Source of the DNA: Malania oleifera
Lineage: Eukaryota; Streptophyta; Magnoliopsida; Santalales; Ximeniaceae
Reading direction: 5' to 3'
DNA length: 64,000 nucleotides
Assembly: GCF_029873635.1 (NCBI RefSeq)
Contig: NC_080419.1
Location: forward strand, 79,654,931 to 79,718,930
The notes beneath the pieces are model-generated. The model was not told where the DNA came from, did not search any database, and worked only from the letters and a program-made list of their open reading frames with translations. A program made the position numbers and the translations under genes. Below, piece after piece: positions 11,509-22,100 of this stretch. Position 1 is the stretch's first letter. Every line of letters starts with the position of its first letter.

Positions 11509-11515
11509 TTTAATT
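11157..11515. repeat. AT-rich tandem repeats with (TA)n and (ATT)n
   Basis: About three copies of a roughly 90-100-bp unit holding AAGCTTCTTGGAGAAGCTTG (itself an inverted repeat) and TTAATATTATAATAA. The copies are separated by a TA run (11255-11299) and followed by an ATT run (about 11467-11507). Translations of it are low-complexity Ile/Tyr and not credible proteins. Confidence 0.8.
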
Positions 11516-11815
11516 TTATTTTTCTCGGTTACTACAAGATCAACATAAGTCTATAAGTATGATGGGTCTGCCCCTCCTGGTCCGGACTGCCAAAGGGACG
11601 CCTGCACTACCATGAAACCACATAGACTGTCGTTGACCCACAGTCCCTTACGACATGTGGTAGCACTAACATATACATGATCATGAACATATAGCTATGG
11701 TATCGTGCTTCAAGAAAGCCTAAATCAAGTTATTTGGGTTCTGATAACATATAGTAAGTTTCATATAATGTTTCATAGATGTTTCATAATAATATTTTAA
11801 TGAAATTTTGCATTT

Positions 11816-12035
11816 CATATCATGTAAACCAAGGCCCTTGCACCGACATATTATATCTAGTAAATCGCGGCCCTTATGCCGGCATAATATATTTTGTAAA
11901 ACACAGCCCTTATGCCGGCATAGTATATCATGTAAAACCACGGCCCTTACACCGACATATTATATCATGTAAAACCATGGCCCTTACGCCGGCATATTAT
12001 ATCATGTAAAAGCACGACCCTTACGCCGGCATATT
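11816..12035. repeat. Minisatellite in 5' LTR, about six 36-bp units
   Basis: Head-to-tail units with CGGCCCTTACGCCGGC cores and TATATCATGTAAAA spacers, better preserved than the matching array in the 3' LTR. Confidence 0.88.
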
Positions 12036-12775
12036 TTAACATACATAGTTTTGGAATCCCTGTACTATTTCAACATCATACTTTAAACATAGTTCTTGTA
12101 CCGTTTTTAATATCTTCCTAAAAATAGTGATAATATGTTTATTCTGAAAACATAATATTCTGATATTACATAAAATCATAGAATTTCATACTCATGCCAC
12201 ACAAAAGTAAATAATGTTCTAATGTAAGATTTGCACAAAAATCATATCTCCTGCTAAAATGTATTAAAATCATTTTCCTGTTAACAACAGTATTTCCAAC
12301 TCCAACTCTGTGACATACATAACTTTTCTGGAAATATAAGTTGAATAATAATAAATAATTTCATGAAATTATTGACTTAGTTTATCCCCTTACCTGCCTT
12401 TCTGAAAAGCCCACTAATTAATCCAAAATTACACTTGTGGCGTTCCCAGTTCAACACTTTGAAATTTATATTCCTCCCAAAAAAATTTCAATATAAACCC
12501 ATCTAATACCTTTCCTCAGTCCAGAAATACCAAAATACCTTAATAAAACTTAAAATAATCAACTTACCCAAATTTTGAGATGGTGCCCAAGTTGGCCTAA
12601 CCAACGACCTACTTTTACAGATATGAAAAGAAACTTCCCAAGAGTAGCATGGCAGCTTCGGATCGTTGAACTGGAGAAGAACCAGGCAAAAACCTAGAGA
12701 AAAGGAGGAGGAGATGAGTTTTTAGAGAGAGCATAGGCCCTACATGCAATTCTCTCGCAAAAAGACGGTTTTTGG

Positions 12776-12985
12776 CTTTTAGTAGAGTGCTTGTCCACGT
12801 GGCCTCGTCGACAAGCCACATCTCCTCGTCAACGAGTCCATGAAGTAGGTTTGTCTACGAACACCTTCTCCTCGTCGACGAGTTTCAGGCCCTGAAAACA
12901 TTCTTTCGGTAAGTTCTCGTCAACGAGACATGCGTCCTCGTCGATGAGCCCAAAAGTCCTGCTCGTCGACGAGCACTTCTACACT
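12776..12985 (-). promoter_or_regulatory. LTR promoter region with CTCGTCGACGAG array (5' LTR)
   Basis: It has the G-box CCACGTGG (12795-12802) and about eight palindrome copies (12805-12985), three of them perfect or nearly so. The TATA box seen in the 3' copy is changed here to TACTAAAAGCC (12776-12787), so this 5' LTR probably no longer drives transcription well. Confidence 0.55.
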
Positions 12986-13084
12986 CGTTGACAAGACCCT
13001 GCCGAAACCCCATTTTGAAAAATCATTTTCTCTCCTTTCTTTTATTATTTAATTACTATAATTCTTTGGGTACCTACAACACCA

Positions 13085-13870
13085 ATGGCTAGAAAACGGC
13101 TAGTTCTCGAGCCAATCATTTGGGATTCACTCCCAACGGTCAGATAACGGCTAGATAGACTCTTTGGCTATAAATACAAGTCCTTAGACTTGATTAAACA
13201 TGGTTTTGATTATTTTTACATGAATTTAGTGATAAACATCTTTTTTATACAAAACCTAAGCACTTTGCATCTTAATTCTTCATTTCAAGTGCTCAATTCT
13301 CTCTTGTTCTCTAATCTTGTTTGATTCATTCCTTGAGAGAATAGTGTGAGGTTTGTTTTGTATTTGATGTCAACTCATTTTGAGGAGCATTGACTTGTAT
13401 ACCCATCTTCTTGTAAAATATTCTTTGTGAACTAAGTTTTAAGGTTCTTTGTGAACCAATTGGTGAAGATTCCTGGTGAACCAATTTGCAAGGCTTCTTG
13501 GTGAACCTTGCGGCTCTTAGTGAGCGGTAGGGATTTGTTCCCGAGTGAAGGCTCTTGGTAAGCGTTGAGAAATTTATTCTCTCGTTGTAAGACTTCTCCG
13601 CTGGTGAAGGAGTTTTTAGTGGATTGTGGAATCCTTGAGTTGGTCTCAATGCATGGACGTAGACTTGGTGCCAAACCACGTTAAAATACTAGTGTTGAGC
13701 TTTCTCTTCCGATACTCCATTGTTTATATCTTCTGCATGATTTTATTTTATATATTGTGATATAATTGCTTGCATCTTTCCAAGATTATTATTTTGTTGA
13801 GAAAAGCAAAAAAAATGCGAAAAAGTTCATTCACCCCCCCTCTTGACTTTACTCCTGGGCCAACATAGCC
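13085..13870 (+). mobile_element. LTR remnant, probably copia type
   Basis: A TATA box CTATAAATA (13168-13176) follows three AACGG-containing words (13090-13155), and the segment ends in the C-rich tract TTCACCCCCCCTCTTG typical of many copia LTR ends. Between them are imperfect internal repeats on the word GGTGAACC (13440-13530). No primer site follows, so I read it as a solo or truncated LTR. The open frames on the minus strand inside it look accidental. Confidence 0.55.
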
Positions 13871-15000
13871 TATACGAGGTATTAGTAGCTAGTTCTAGTT
13901 ATTGTTGCCCTCCCAAGTATAGAGATTATTACAGGATACACATCCACCGCTAGAAGCACCACATTTTGTCTATCTTGTTGCCACATATTGTTATTTCTTC
14001 TATTAATTTACACAATTTATCTCACTGTATCTTTTTTTTTTCTTTTGATCTTAATTCATGACGATCCCTTTTAAATATTTTTTTTAAATTCAATTACACA
14101 ATTTAGTTTCCATATATGATAAAAAAGCTGTGTCAGATGACCCCATAGGGAAAATATTGGTTACCCCAAGTGTATACATTAGATTCAATATGATTTCATC
14201 ACATGTCTTTGTTTTAACTAAATTAGACAATTATAATTATTTTTTACATTTCAAAAATTCAACCCATCTTCTTAGACATTAATTTTCAAGACACTCACAC
14301 CCCAACCAATTTATCATAAGTAACCAAGCAAAATTTTGAAGAAAAAAAAACTATTTTTCCTTTTTTTTTTTTTTCCGTCAACATAGACAAAGAAAATGTT
14401 AATAATGGCTAGAAATTTGTCCTTTTAAAAGGAATTATGCAAGTTTTTTTTATATTTTGAATAATGTATATGTTATTTCATTTGTGTAAATAATAAAAAG
14501 GAAAAAAATCTTTAAAAAAAAATTTTACTAGCAAAGAGTATGAGTATGTTAAAATTTATATTAAATGTAAGACAGTTGCAAAAAAATTTTAAAATCTTAA
14601 GAAAGATGAATAATCATATTATGAAATTTTAAAATTTTTTGCTTATTTTAATTGATACTAAACTATAAAAATACTTAAAATTACAAAGCACGCTTTAATA
14701 AATTATTAAAATTAAAAAAAAAAAAAAAAAAAAACAAAACAAAACAAACAAATGCGAAAGAAGTTTGAAACAAATTTTTAGTGGGCCCAAGAGGTCAACA
14801 TCAGTCAAACCTTTGTTTGTGGCCCTACCATGCTTTTCAAATTTCAAATAACCTTTTCATTTTAAATATTATAACGGTTCTTATCTCGCCATATTAATTA
14901 CAAAACAAATTTCCAAAACAATATTCAAACACCAACCGTCCATTCATTCACAAACAGAACCCCGAAATAATCTTCACCGTCCACGTTTCAAATTCCCCAC
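13871..15000. other. Intergenic, upstream of the TCX gene
   Basis: AT-rich DNA with many A and T runs. I see no gene or clear repeat. The last 150 bp become richer in C and probably hold the TCX promoter. Confidence 0.5.
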
Positions 15001-15003
15001 GAA

Positions 15004-15180
15004 ATGGCCTCGCCATCTTTAGCCCAGATTAGCGCCAAATTCCCCCCCATCGCGCCCCGACTGATCGGACGGCTCCCCGAAGCCCACATTGCTCCCCAAA
15101 ATCTAACCCGTCGATCACCTTCTTTCAATCTCCATCGTCCGATGATCCCCCACCCCCATCCCACCGTTCAATACTCGTAA
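15004..15180 (+). CDS. Possible upstream ORF of the TCX gene (58 codons)
   Basis: An ATG-started frame of 58 codons (MASPSLAQISAKFPPIAPRL...) ends before the main start at 15465. It lies in C-rich DNA likely to be 5' UTR. It is real only if transcription starts upstream of 15004, which the sequence does not prove. If present in the mRNA it would be expected to reduce translation of the main frame. Confidence 0.25.
   Translation: MASPSLAQISAKFPPIAPRLIGRLPEAHIAPQNLTRRSPSFNLHRPMIPHPHPTVQYS
15032..15039 (-). promoter_or_regulatory. E2F-like element upstream of TCX
   Basis: GCGCCAAA matches the E2F consensus TTTSSCGC on the minus strand, about 430 bp before the start codon. TCX proteins of this type work with E2F in the DREAM complex, so feedback control is plausible but inferred. 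Confidence 0.45.
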
Positions 15181-15464
15181 AATTGAATTTGGAGAGGTCG
15201 ACGAGGAAGCAGCAGAACAGAAAACTAGAAGAGAAAAGCCTCGCCACTAGCTCCGCCACTGCCAAAATCTTCATCCTCCGTCCGTACAGATCGCATATCT
15301 CAGATTCCTTTCTCTCTGCAACCATCCCTGGCGACGCTCCTCGGTTTCCGGCTTCATTTTGAGCAAAGTTAGTTTTGATTAAATTAGCGTTTTCAATTTA
15401 TTCGATTCCGATCGGATTTTTTTCGTGTATTTTTGACTATTTACAGTTTGAATTTGAAGTGTCA

Positions 15465-16115
15465 ATGACGGAGCAAAGTGAACAAGCTACCGATTTCCCG
15501 GCGAAAAAATTGGTGAGGCAGTTGGATTTTACGGCGACATGCCGAGCCTCGGCGAATGTGAAAGTGCCGGAGCACTCGGAATCGCAGTTGCGGTTGCAGT
15601 CAAAGTCGCAGTGTGTGCCAGAGCCACAGCAACAGTCAGAGTCACAGCCACAGGTAGTGCCAGTTATGGTGCAGAGGAGTCGGCACCCGCTGCTTCCTCG
15701 ACCAGCATTGCCGCTGCCGGTGGTGTAAGTTTTTTTCTTTTCTGTGCTTTTGGCTGTTTTAAGAGAGCTCAGCTGTTCAAAATTTCCCTTTTTATAGTTT
15801 TATTTATGCTGTTTAAAGTAAATACAATTAAATCATTTTATTTCTACTCAAAGCTCACCAGAAATTGCTGGTGTTGGCGGAAGTTATGTTTTTCGATTGT
15901 CGATTGTACTTTCACTATTTTGGGCAATTGATGTTGCTTAAACCTTTCAGTTTTGTAGATCTTTTGAATGTAATTTGATGTCAATATGATTCAATTATTT
16001 AATTTAGACTTCTGGTTTCAAAGGTTCGCATATGGACTTGCAGAAGATGGATATATGGATGCTGATTTGCCAATGTTGGAAACAATGTGAAATTTTTTTA
16101 TGGAAATATGGAAAC

Positions 16116-16161
<46 letters not shown>

Positions 16162-19100
16162 GATATATATATAAGTGAAGTTTGCTTAAATCTTTAACTT
16201 TATGTAATGCATATATTATGTATAGTGAAGTGATTGATGCCTAAATTATTGGATGATAAACCATAACATCCCACTGTTGAAATATGGAAAAAAATAGAGC
16301 AAGTACATAAACAAAATATGATTTAGGTATTTAGTCTACGTCCAGATGAAGTTAAAAACATTATTCATTAGCACTGATAATTACGTTATGTGGCACTAAT
16401 CATGCAACCAAGGAAACAATATAATAAAATTACACAATGAAAGAGCCCTTTATAGTGCTTTGCAGGCAGTCTCACCTTGAGTTAGGGCAGTTTCCTAATT
16501 TATACAAGAAGAGTTTTGGAGAACACTATTGAAAGACATCCTTCACATTCATTTTTATTAAGTTGATGTGTGATGAGCGAAGAAAGAATTTGAAGTATTA
16601 AAACTTTGGATCCATAAACTGAACTGTTTTTTATGACTTGAATGACTTCATTTTGCTCTAAAATTCTTTTAGCACAGAAGGATGCTCCATGATGCGTCAT
16701 CAGTTCACCTATTACAATTCCTTGTCATAAGTTCTGTTAGCTAGACTTTAACTGCTCTTTTGTATTGTAATCATAAATTCAATGATTTTCACTGTGCATA
16801 AAGTTGCTACTTAGCTAACTTGTTCGTTGTGTCCTCAATTTTGTTACCTATAGCTTCTCATGAATGAATTAAACAACTTATTTCTAAGAATGACTCTTAT
16901 AATTTACAAATATTATTTCATTTTGCATCTTCATGATAGAAGCCTATTAATTTTGGTCTCATGGCTACTCATTTTATTTTATTTTTCTTGGATAAGATGT
17001 TTGCATTGTTCAGTCTCTAGTTTAAGTATTTATGTGACCTTTTCTTTCTTTACTTGTGCTAGTATTTGTTTGGTGGAGACCCTTTTACGAAGCTTGAAGT
17101 AACTAATGTGCTCATTCAGCTAATGCTTTGCTCGAGATTATGATATTTCTTTATTATGCTCTAAAAATATTTTCTTTCTATATTTTTCACCCTAGTATCC
17201 ATAATTCACAAACGAATTTGTTCCTCTTCAGCAAGCCAGAAACCCAAAGAGTCCAACCAGGATGTAATGCTGAAGATTGTACTCCGAAGAAACAGAAGCA
17301 ATGTAATTGCAAAAATTCTAAATGTTTGAAATTGTAAGAACATTGCCTCCTTGTGAACTTCTTCATAAATAACTCTTTAGAGGTAATTTTTTTTATTTCA
17401 AGTTATAAAAATCATTGCCCTTGCCCATATGGAGTGCCCACCACTCCTTTACATGAATTTTCGGTGTTGAAGGACGTGCATATCCTTTTCATAGTTGGAA
17501 GTTGCTTTCCTTATAGGTCATGTTGCATCATGAACTGGAATGCTTTACACTGTTACCTTTTTCTGTCATTTTGTTGATGAAGTTCTTAGAAAAAAGAAAG
17601 ATTCCCTTGACAAGAGTAACTACATCTGCCACAGACCTTTTGGCTTTATTACTGGGTTTATGTTGCCACAGAAGAATATCTAGAAAGTATAAAATCCTTA
17701 TGGGTTTACCTTCTTGGAAGCATTTTTCGCATGAATGAACAGTCAAATATTGCTTTGATATATATATATATATATATATATATCTCCTTTTTCTGTTTCT
17801 AATCTTATCATATTTATTTTACTCCACATCTTTCCTTTAATAGAATTTATAATGGCCAACCAGACCATATGCAAATTGAGACTTGTAAACTCTCTCCAAT
17901 CATTGTTGATTGATGTGGCTGCAAACTATTTTTTTCGTTCACATGAACAGATAATGAAAAGTGTGAAAGTTTGTTTCATTCGATTCTTAGAACGCTGTAA
18001 CATGGCAATATAATGCTGTCCTAATGACCTTGGAGTAGGCCATCTCTGGTTTCCCTGGTTCTCCTTTCACAAGCACGTTTCAATTATTCACTTGGTTATC
18101 AGCTGGTTGATTCATAACTCCACTGGTAACCTTAGGAGCTATGCCACCCCAGTGCAAAAAGAAAAAAAAAGGTGGTGAAAAATTGAAAATTGTGACAGAT
18201 AATTTGATTTCACATGCATTGTGGGTGGCTGACGTTATAGTTTTTTCCTGACACAATTAACTAAAGATGATTATTCTCTCTTAAAATTTTGTCTCATGCT
18301 TATCAATTACAGGTACTGTGAGTGCTTTGCTTCTGGAACTTATTGTGATGCTTGCAACTGCATAAATTGCCACAATAATGTTGAGAATGAGGCTGCTAGG
18401 CAAGAGGCAGTTGGAGCAACTTTAGAGCGTAACCCAAATGCATTCAGGCCCAAGATTGCTAATAGTCCACATGGCTCTCAGGATGGTAAAGTATGTATTA
18501 AGAAACTTTCAAGCCTTATAACAGTATTACCTGCCATTCTGGCTTATGAGGCTAATTGTTTAGTTATTGTTTGTTTGATCAGCTGTCCTGCCTAGATTTT
18601 GCTGATAAATGGATTATCAACTTTTAAGATTTTGAGCAAAACCAATATGCATCTTTTTATTTGGAGCCTTTTGATGTTCTACATGTCATTGGTCAATCTG
18701 TTGAAAAATCTTGTAGTATACTTTTATCTTCCAAATCAAGTCCTGTGAATTCATTAACAATTTTAATTCAATTCTTGTGAGCATGTGAATGCCTTCAAAT
18801 TCATGGCTTTATAATTCCCTGGAGCAGTTATATTTCCATTTCTTGTAGGATAGCATGGAGTGTGGATCCACAGAATGAAAGTGCATCTTTTTTATTATTG
18901 TTCAATGTTCTTCAGCTGAAGCACCTTGTTATTTGCTTTTTCTTTTCCCGGTTGAGCTTCATAAATATATTCGTAGAAGCTTTTTTATATTTCATGATTG
19001 TATGTGTGCCTGTATAATTCAATTTTGGCAAAGCACTCAATTGTTTTGTCTGCCTAAGTGTGCCTCTATCTGGTTGAGGAGATATTGTTCAGGCGCTGGC

Positions 19101-22100
19101 TTGGATCCACGTGCAAGCAAGGTTTGGAGGCTTTTTATGTCAATTTCAATGTGGATTTCCAATATTTTAAAATGGTGAAAATTAATAGTAAAGCTTGTAA
19201 TTTTTGTATGAGACTTTTGAAATTGTTAATAAACATAATAATGCAAGCATTAGAACTAAAATATTATAAATAAACTGCATCAATGACAGGTACGTGATGT
19301 ATAAGGTTCAATAACTGAAATATAATAACCATTTAAACATATTAATACCTATTTATTATTATTGAATTCATACATAAAATAAATATTAGTTAAGATGTAA
19401 AAGGTCAAATAAATATTTGTGGCTAATATCTAAGAGGCCGCACCTTGGTGCGATGGCAAGTGCCTCCGCCTCAGTACGGGTGATCTCAGGTTCAAGACTT
19501 GGGAGCAACCTCTCCAAAAATGGGGGTAAGGCTTGCCGACATCCACCTTTCCCAGACCCCTCTCAAAGTGGGAGCCTTGTGCACTAGGTACGGCCTTTTT
19601 TTTTTTTTTTTTAATTCCTCATAAAAATTTTGGAAGTTCTAAAGCTGTCATTCATATCTTTCTCATGGAAATCGATATTTTCAATTAGAAAATTTATTTA
19701 GAAGAAATTCCAATTCGAATTTTGACTCAATTTTCAATTTAAAGGAAATTTTGTTCTATGGTCGAATTTTTAACAAATTGAGTTGAAAGTTCAAGATTTC
19801 AATAAAAATTTTGGATGATTTGTGGAAATTTGACAGAAATTCTGTGGGATGGAAATTGGCTACCATTTTTTTTTTTTTTTTGAAGGTGGTGGGAAATTTC
19901 AATAAATTCATGGAAATTTTAGAGCATGCATGTGACACGTTCAAATCTACTAGTTCAAGGAATACCCCAAAAAATGTGCTTATATGCTCACACTCCAGTT
20001 ACGCTCAGAGCCTCCTGCAGTGCATGTTGAACTCAAATTTTGATAAATAATTACTGAAAATTTTGGGGCCTCGTATTTCATTTCCTCTTCTCTTTCTATC
20101 CTTTTTCCTCTGTCTTTTTCAGCTCTTCATGTTACAAAATGGTCCCATTTCTTCTTATGATTGTAGAAGGGGAATCTCTCTTTCTTGGGACTTTAGATCT
20201 TAATGATTGGAAAGGGGGTTAGTTCCTTTGCTTATTTTTCTGGATGCTTTGCTTCTTCTATGAGGGACTCCAGGGTCTGTAGACAGTTCTGTGACATTTC
20301 CTTCTAAATCTTCTCTTAATCATTTGAGTTGGTCATCCAAGTCTTTTCATTTTGTTAATTTATTGGAAAGCTAAAATCTCTTTTAAGGTTGAGGATCTAA
20401 TTAACTATCAGTTAAGACCAACAGTTTGTTGTCGTGTAGGAGGCCCTACAGGACTTTGCCCCTAAATTTACTTGCGACTTAAGCACTTATCTATTTCAGC
20501 ACTTATTGTCGCCGTGTATCATTCAGCACTTTATTATACGCAGTTCCAAACTATCCCAAGCATTTGCAGGCTTGCAGCCAATCACCCAATTTTAAGTTTT
20601 TTTTTTTTTTTTTCTTGTGATATTTTTCTAGAAATATTTCTATCTGAAAAAGCAATGATTAAGCCAAAGACAAACCATTACAAAAACACTTATTCCTTCC
20701 AGACAAATATCCTAAAAGCAGAGAATACAGTGTGTTCCACAATCTTTTAGCATCCCCCTTCCAAACCTCTAAAATAAGCAAGGAAACCTTTATTGAATCT
20801 GGGTACCCGACTGTGACATAGGCCCTTTAATGATTGAAGATAGTTGATGCATGGAACTGGAAAGTAACATGATTCCCAGCTGCCACATTTTGAGACAGTA
20901 TTTCCAGCTTACACTGAAGAGAAAAAAAAAAAAAATCCAAGTAGCAAGTTTTAAGTTCAAGCCTTCATTTATTGAGATCCCTATCCTCGCTTGAAAATTA
21001 TATCTAATATGCATTTTTTGTTGTTTTCTGTTCACCAGCGATCTCTTACTTTGACATGGCCACTTTGACTCTTTCTTTTTGGTTGAATTATCAAGTTTTA
21101 TAAAATCAAGATATTCTGTTATTGAAAAGAAAAAGGTGCCAAACCAATGATGAAGAGGGTGCAATTTCCTTAAAGAAATGGGGATTGGCAATTTCATTAG
21201 TATCTTTAACAAGTTCTATGGTTGTGTGTTTGGCTTAAACATACTTTCGTCCCTGCTAGTCATAATTGATGTGCATTTAAATAGCTCAAAACAATTCCAG
21301 GAAGAGGCAAGGGAGGTTTCAATGCTGGGCAGGCACAACAAAGGTTGTAACTGCAAGAAGTCAGGATGCCTGAAGAAGTATTGTGAGTGCTTCCAGGGCA
21401 ACATTTTGTGCTCTGAAAATTGTAAATGCATGGACTGCAAGAATTTTGAAGCAAGTGAAGAGAGAAGGGCTCTTTTCTGTGGAGACCATGGTAATGCAAT
21501 TGCTTGCATCCAACAGGCAGCCAATGCAGCCATTAATGGGGCCATTGGGTCGTCTGGCTATGGCACTCCTCCATCATCTAAGAAGAGAAAAGCTCAGGAA
21601 GGCTTTGTCAGTACATCAGCAAATAAGCAATCCTCCATTCACCGGATTTTTCAATTTCAGCAGGTGCTTTTCCTTGGCATTTTTCATCATAATAACATGT
21701 TTTTTTGCCAATGGTTATGACTTATTATGACCAACACATATATGTTTTACGTCGAACTAGATTGGGTCTTTTTTTCGATACATTCAAGTTCACTGTATCC
21801 TTCTGTCTTTGGCTGAAATGTGATAAGTTTGTGTTTCTTATGGCTTAAAGTTCACTGTATGCATTCAAGTTTTAGCCCCAATTTGTTGTAAGTTTATTCT
21901 TCACTTCATATTTTGGCAAAAAAAAAGTGTGAACATTTTTTTCCAATCAGGAAAGCCATCTGAGAGCTTCTGCTGCCTCTTCTCCAGTTGCTGCCCTTGT
22001 TTCTCACACTTCTAGTACAGCAGTATTGGGATCTTCAAAACTGGCATACAGGTGCTTTTCATGTTGTTAAACTGTACATTTGTAATGCGAATTTGGTTTT

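Larger units (their letters stand above)
9368..11536 (-). mobile_element. Solo gypsy LTR nested in the 5' LTR
   Basis: 2169 bp with termini TGTCACGACC and TTACTACA, flanked by a perfect 5-bp duplication AGATC. It has no coding region or priming sites. It shares the hairpin motif (9760-9784), a CGGC/GCCG minisatellite (10381-10475) and a long GA run (11111-11156) with the other gypsy LTRs here. Its U3 end is unusual: it is filled by AT-rich tandem repeats and microsatellites in place of the palindrome array. Confidence 0.92.
1..13078 (-). mobile_element. Ty3/gypsy chromovirus (Tekay-like), nearly complete, with two nested solo LTRs
   Basis: The element reads on the minus strand. Its 5' LTR is at the right (8669-9367 plus 11542-13078) and its 3' LTR at the left (1-1480, cut by the window edge). 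Seen directly: a primer site next to the 5' LTR, a purine tract next to the 3' LTR, and between them gag, protease, RT, RNase H, integrase and chromodomain in the gypsy order. The chromodomain after the integrase tail is why I call it a chromovirus; Tekay is the best clade guess from that tail. Frameshifts and stops break every domain, and solo LTRs interrupt pol and the 5' LTR. It cannot move by its own proteins. The left target duplication lies outside the window; the right flank begins ACACC. Confidence 0.9.
11542..13078 (-). repeat. 5' LTR of the gypsy element, outer part
   Basis: This is the rest of the 5' LTR, resuming after the nested solo LTR and ending CTACA. It matches 1-1480. Together with 8669-9367 the LTR is about 2.24 kb. 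It includes the minisatellite at 11816-12035 and a palindrome array at 12795-12985. Confidence 0.9.

Noticed and set aside
11320-11556. Hydrophobic 78-codon protein
   Set aside because: It is the translation of TA and ATT microsatellites.
13326-13679. Open frames of 80-117 codons on the minus strand
   Set aside because: They lie within an LTR remnant and their repeats (GGTGAACC words) explain the open frames. No family resemblance.
15125-15325. Minus-strand 66-codon frame in the TCX leader
   Set aside because: It lies opposite the likely 5' UTR, has low complexity at its end and no recognisable domain.
19436-19500. tRNA gene
   Set aside because: The A- and B-box words belong to a SINE head; no cloverleaf with anticodon stem or acceptor stem is apparent.
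21178-21720. Single-exon 180-codon CXC protein
   Set aside because: Its CXC part is exon 4 of the TCX gene; the N- and C-terminal residues are read-through into introns.
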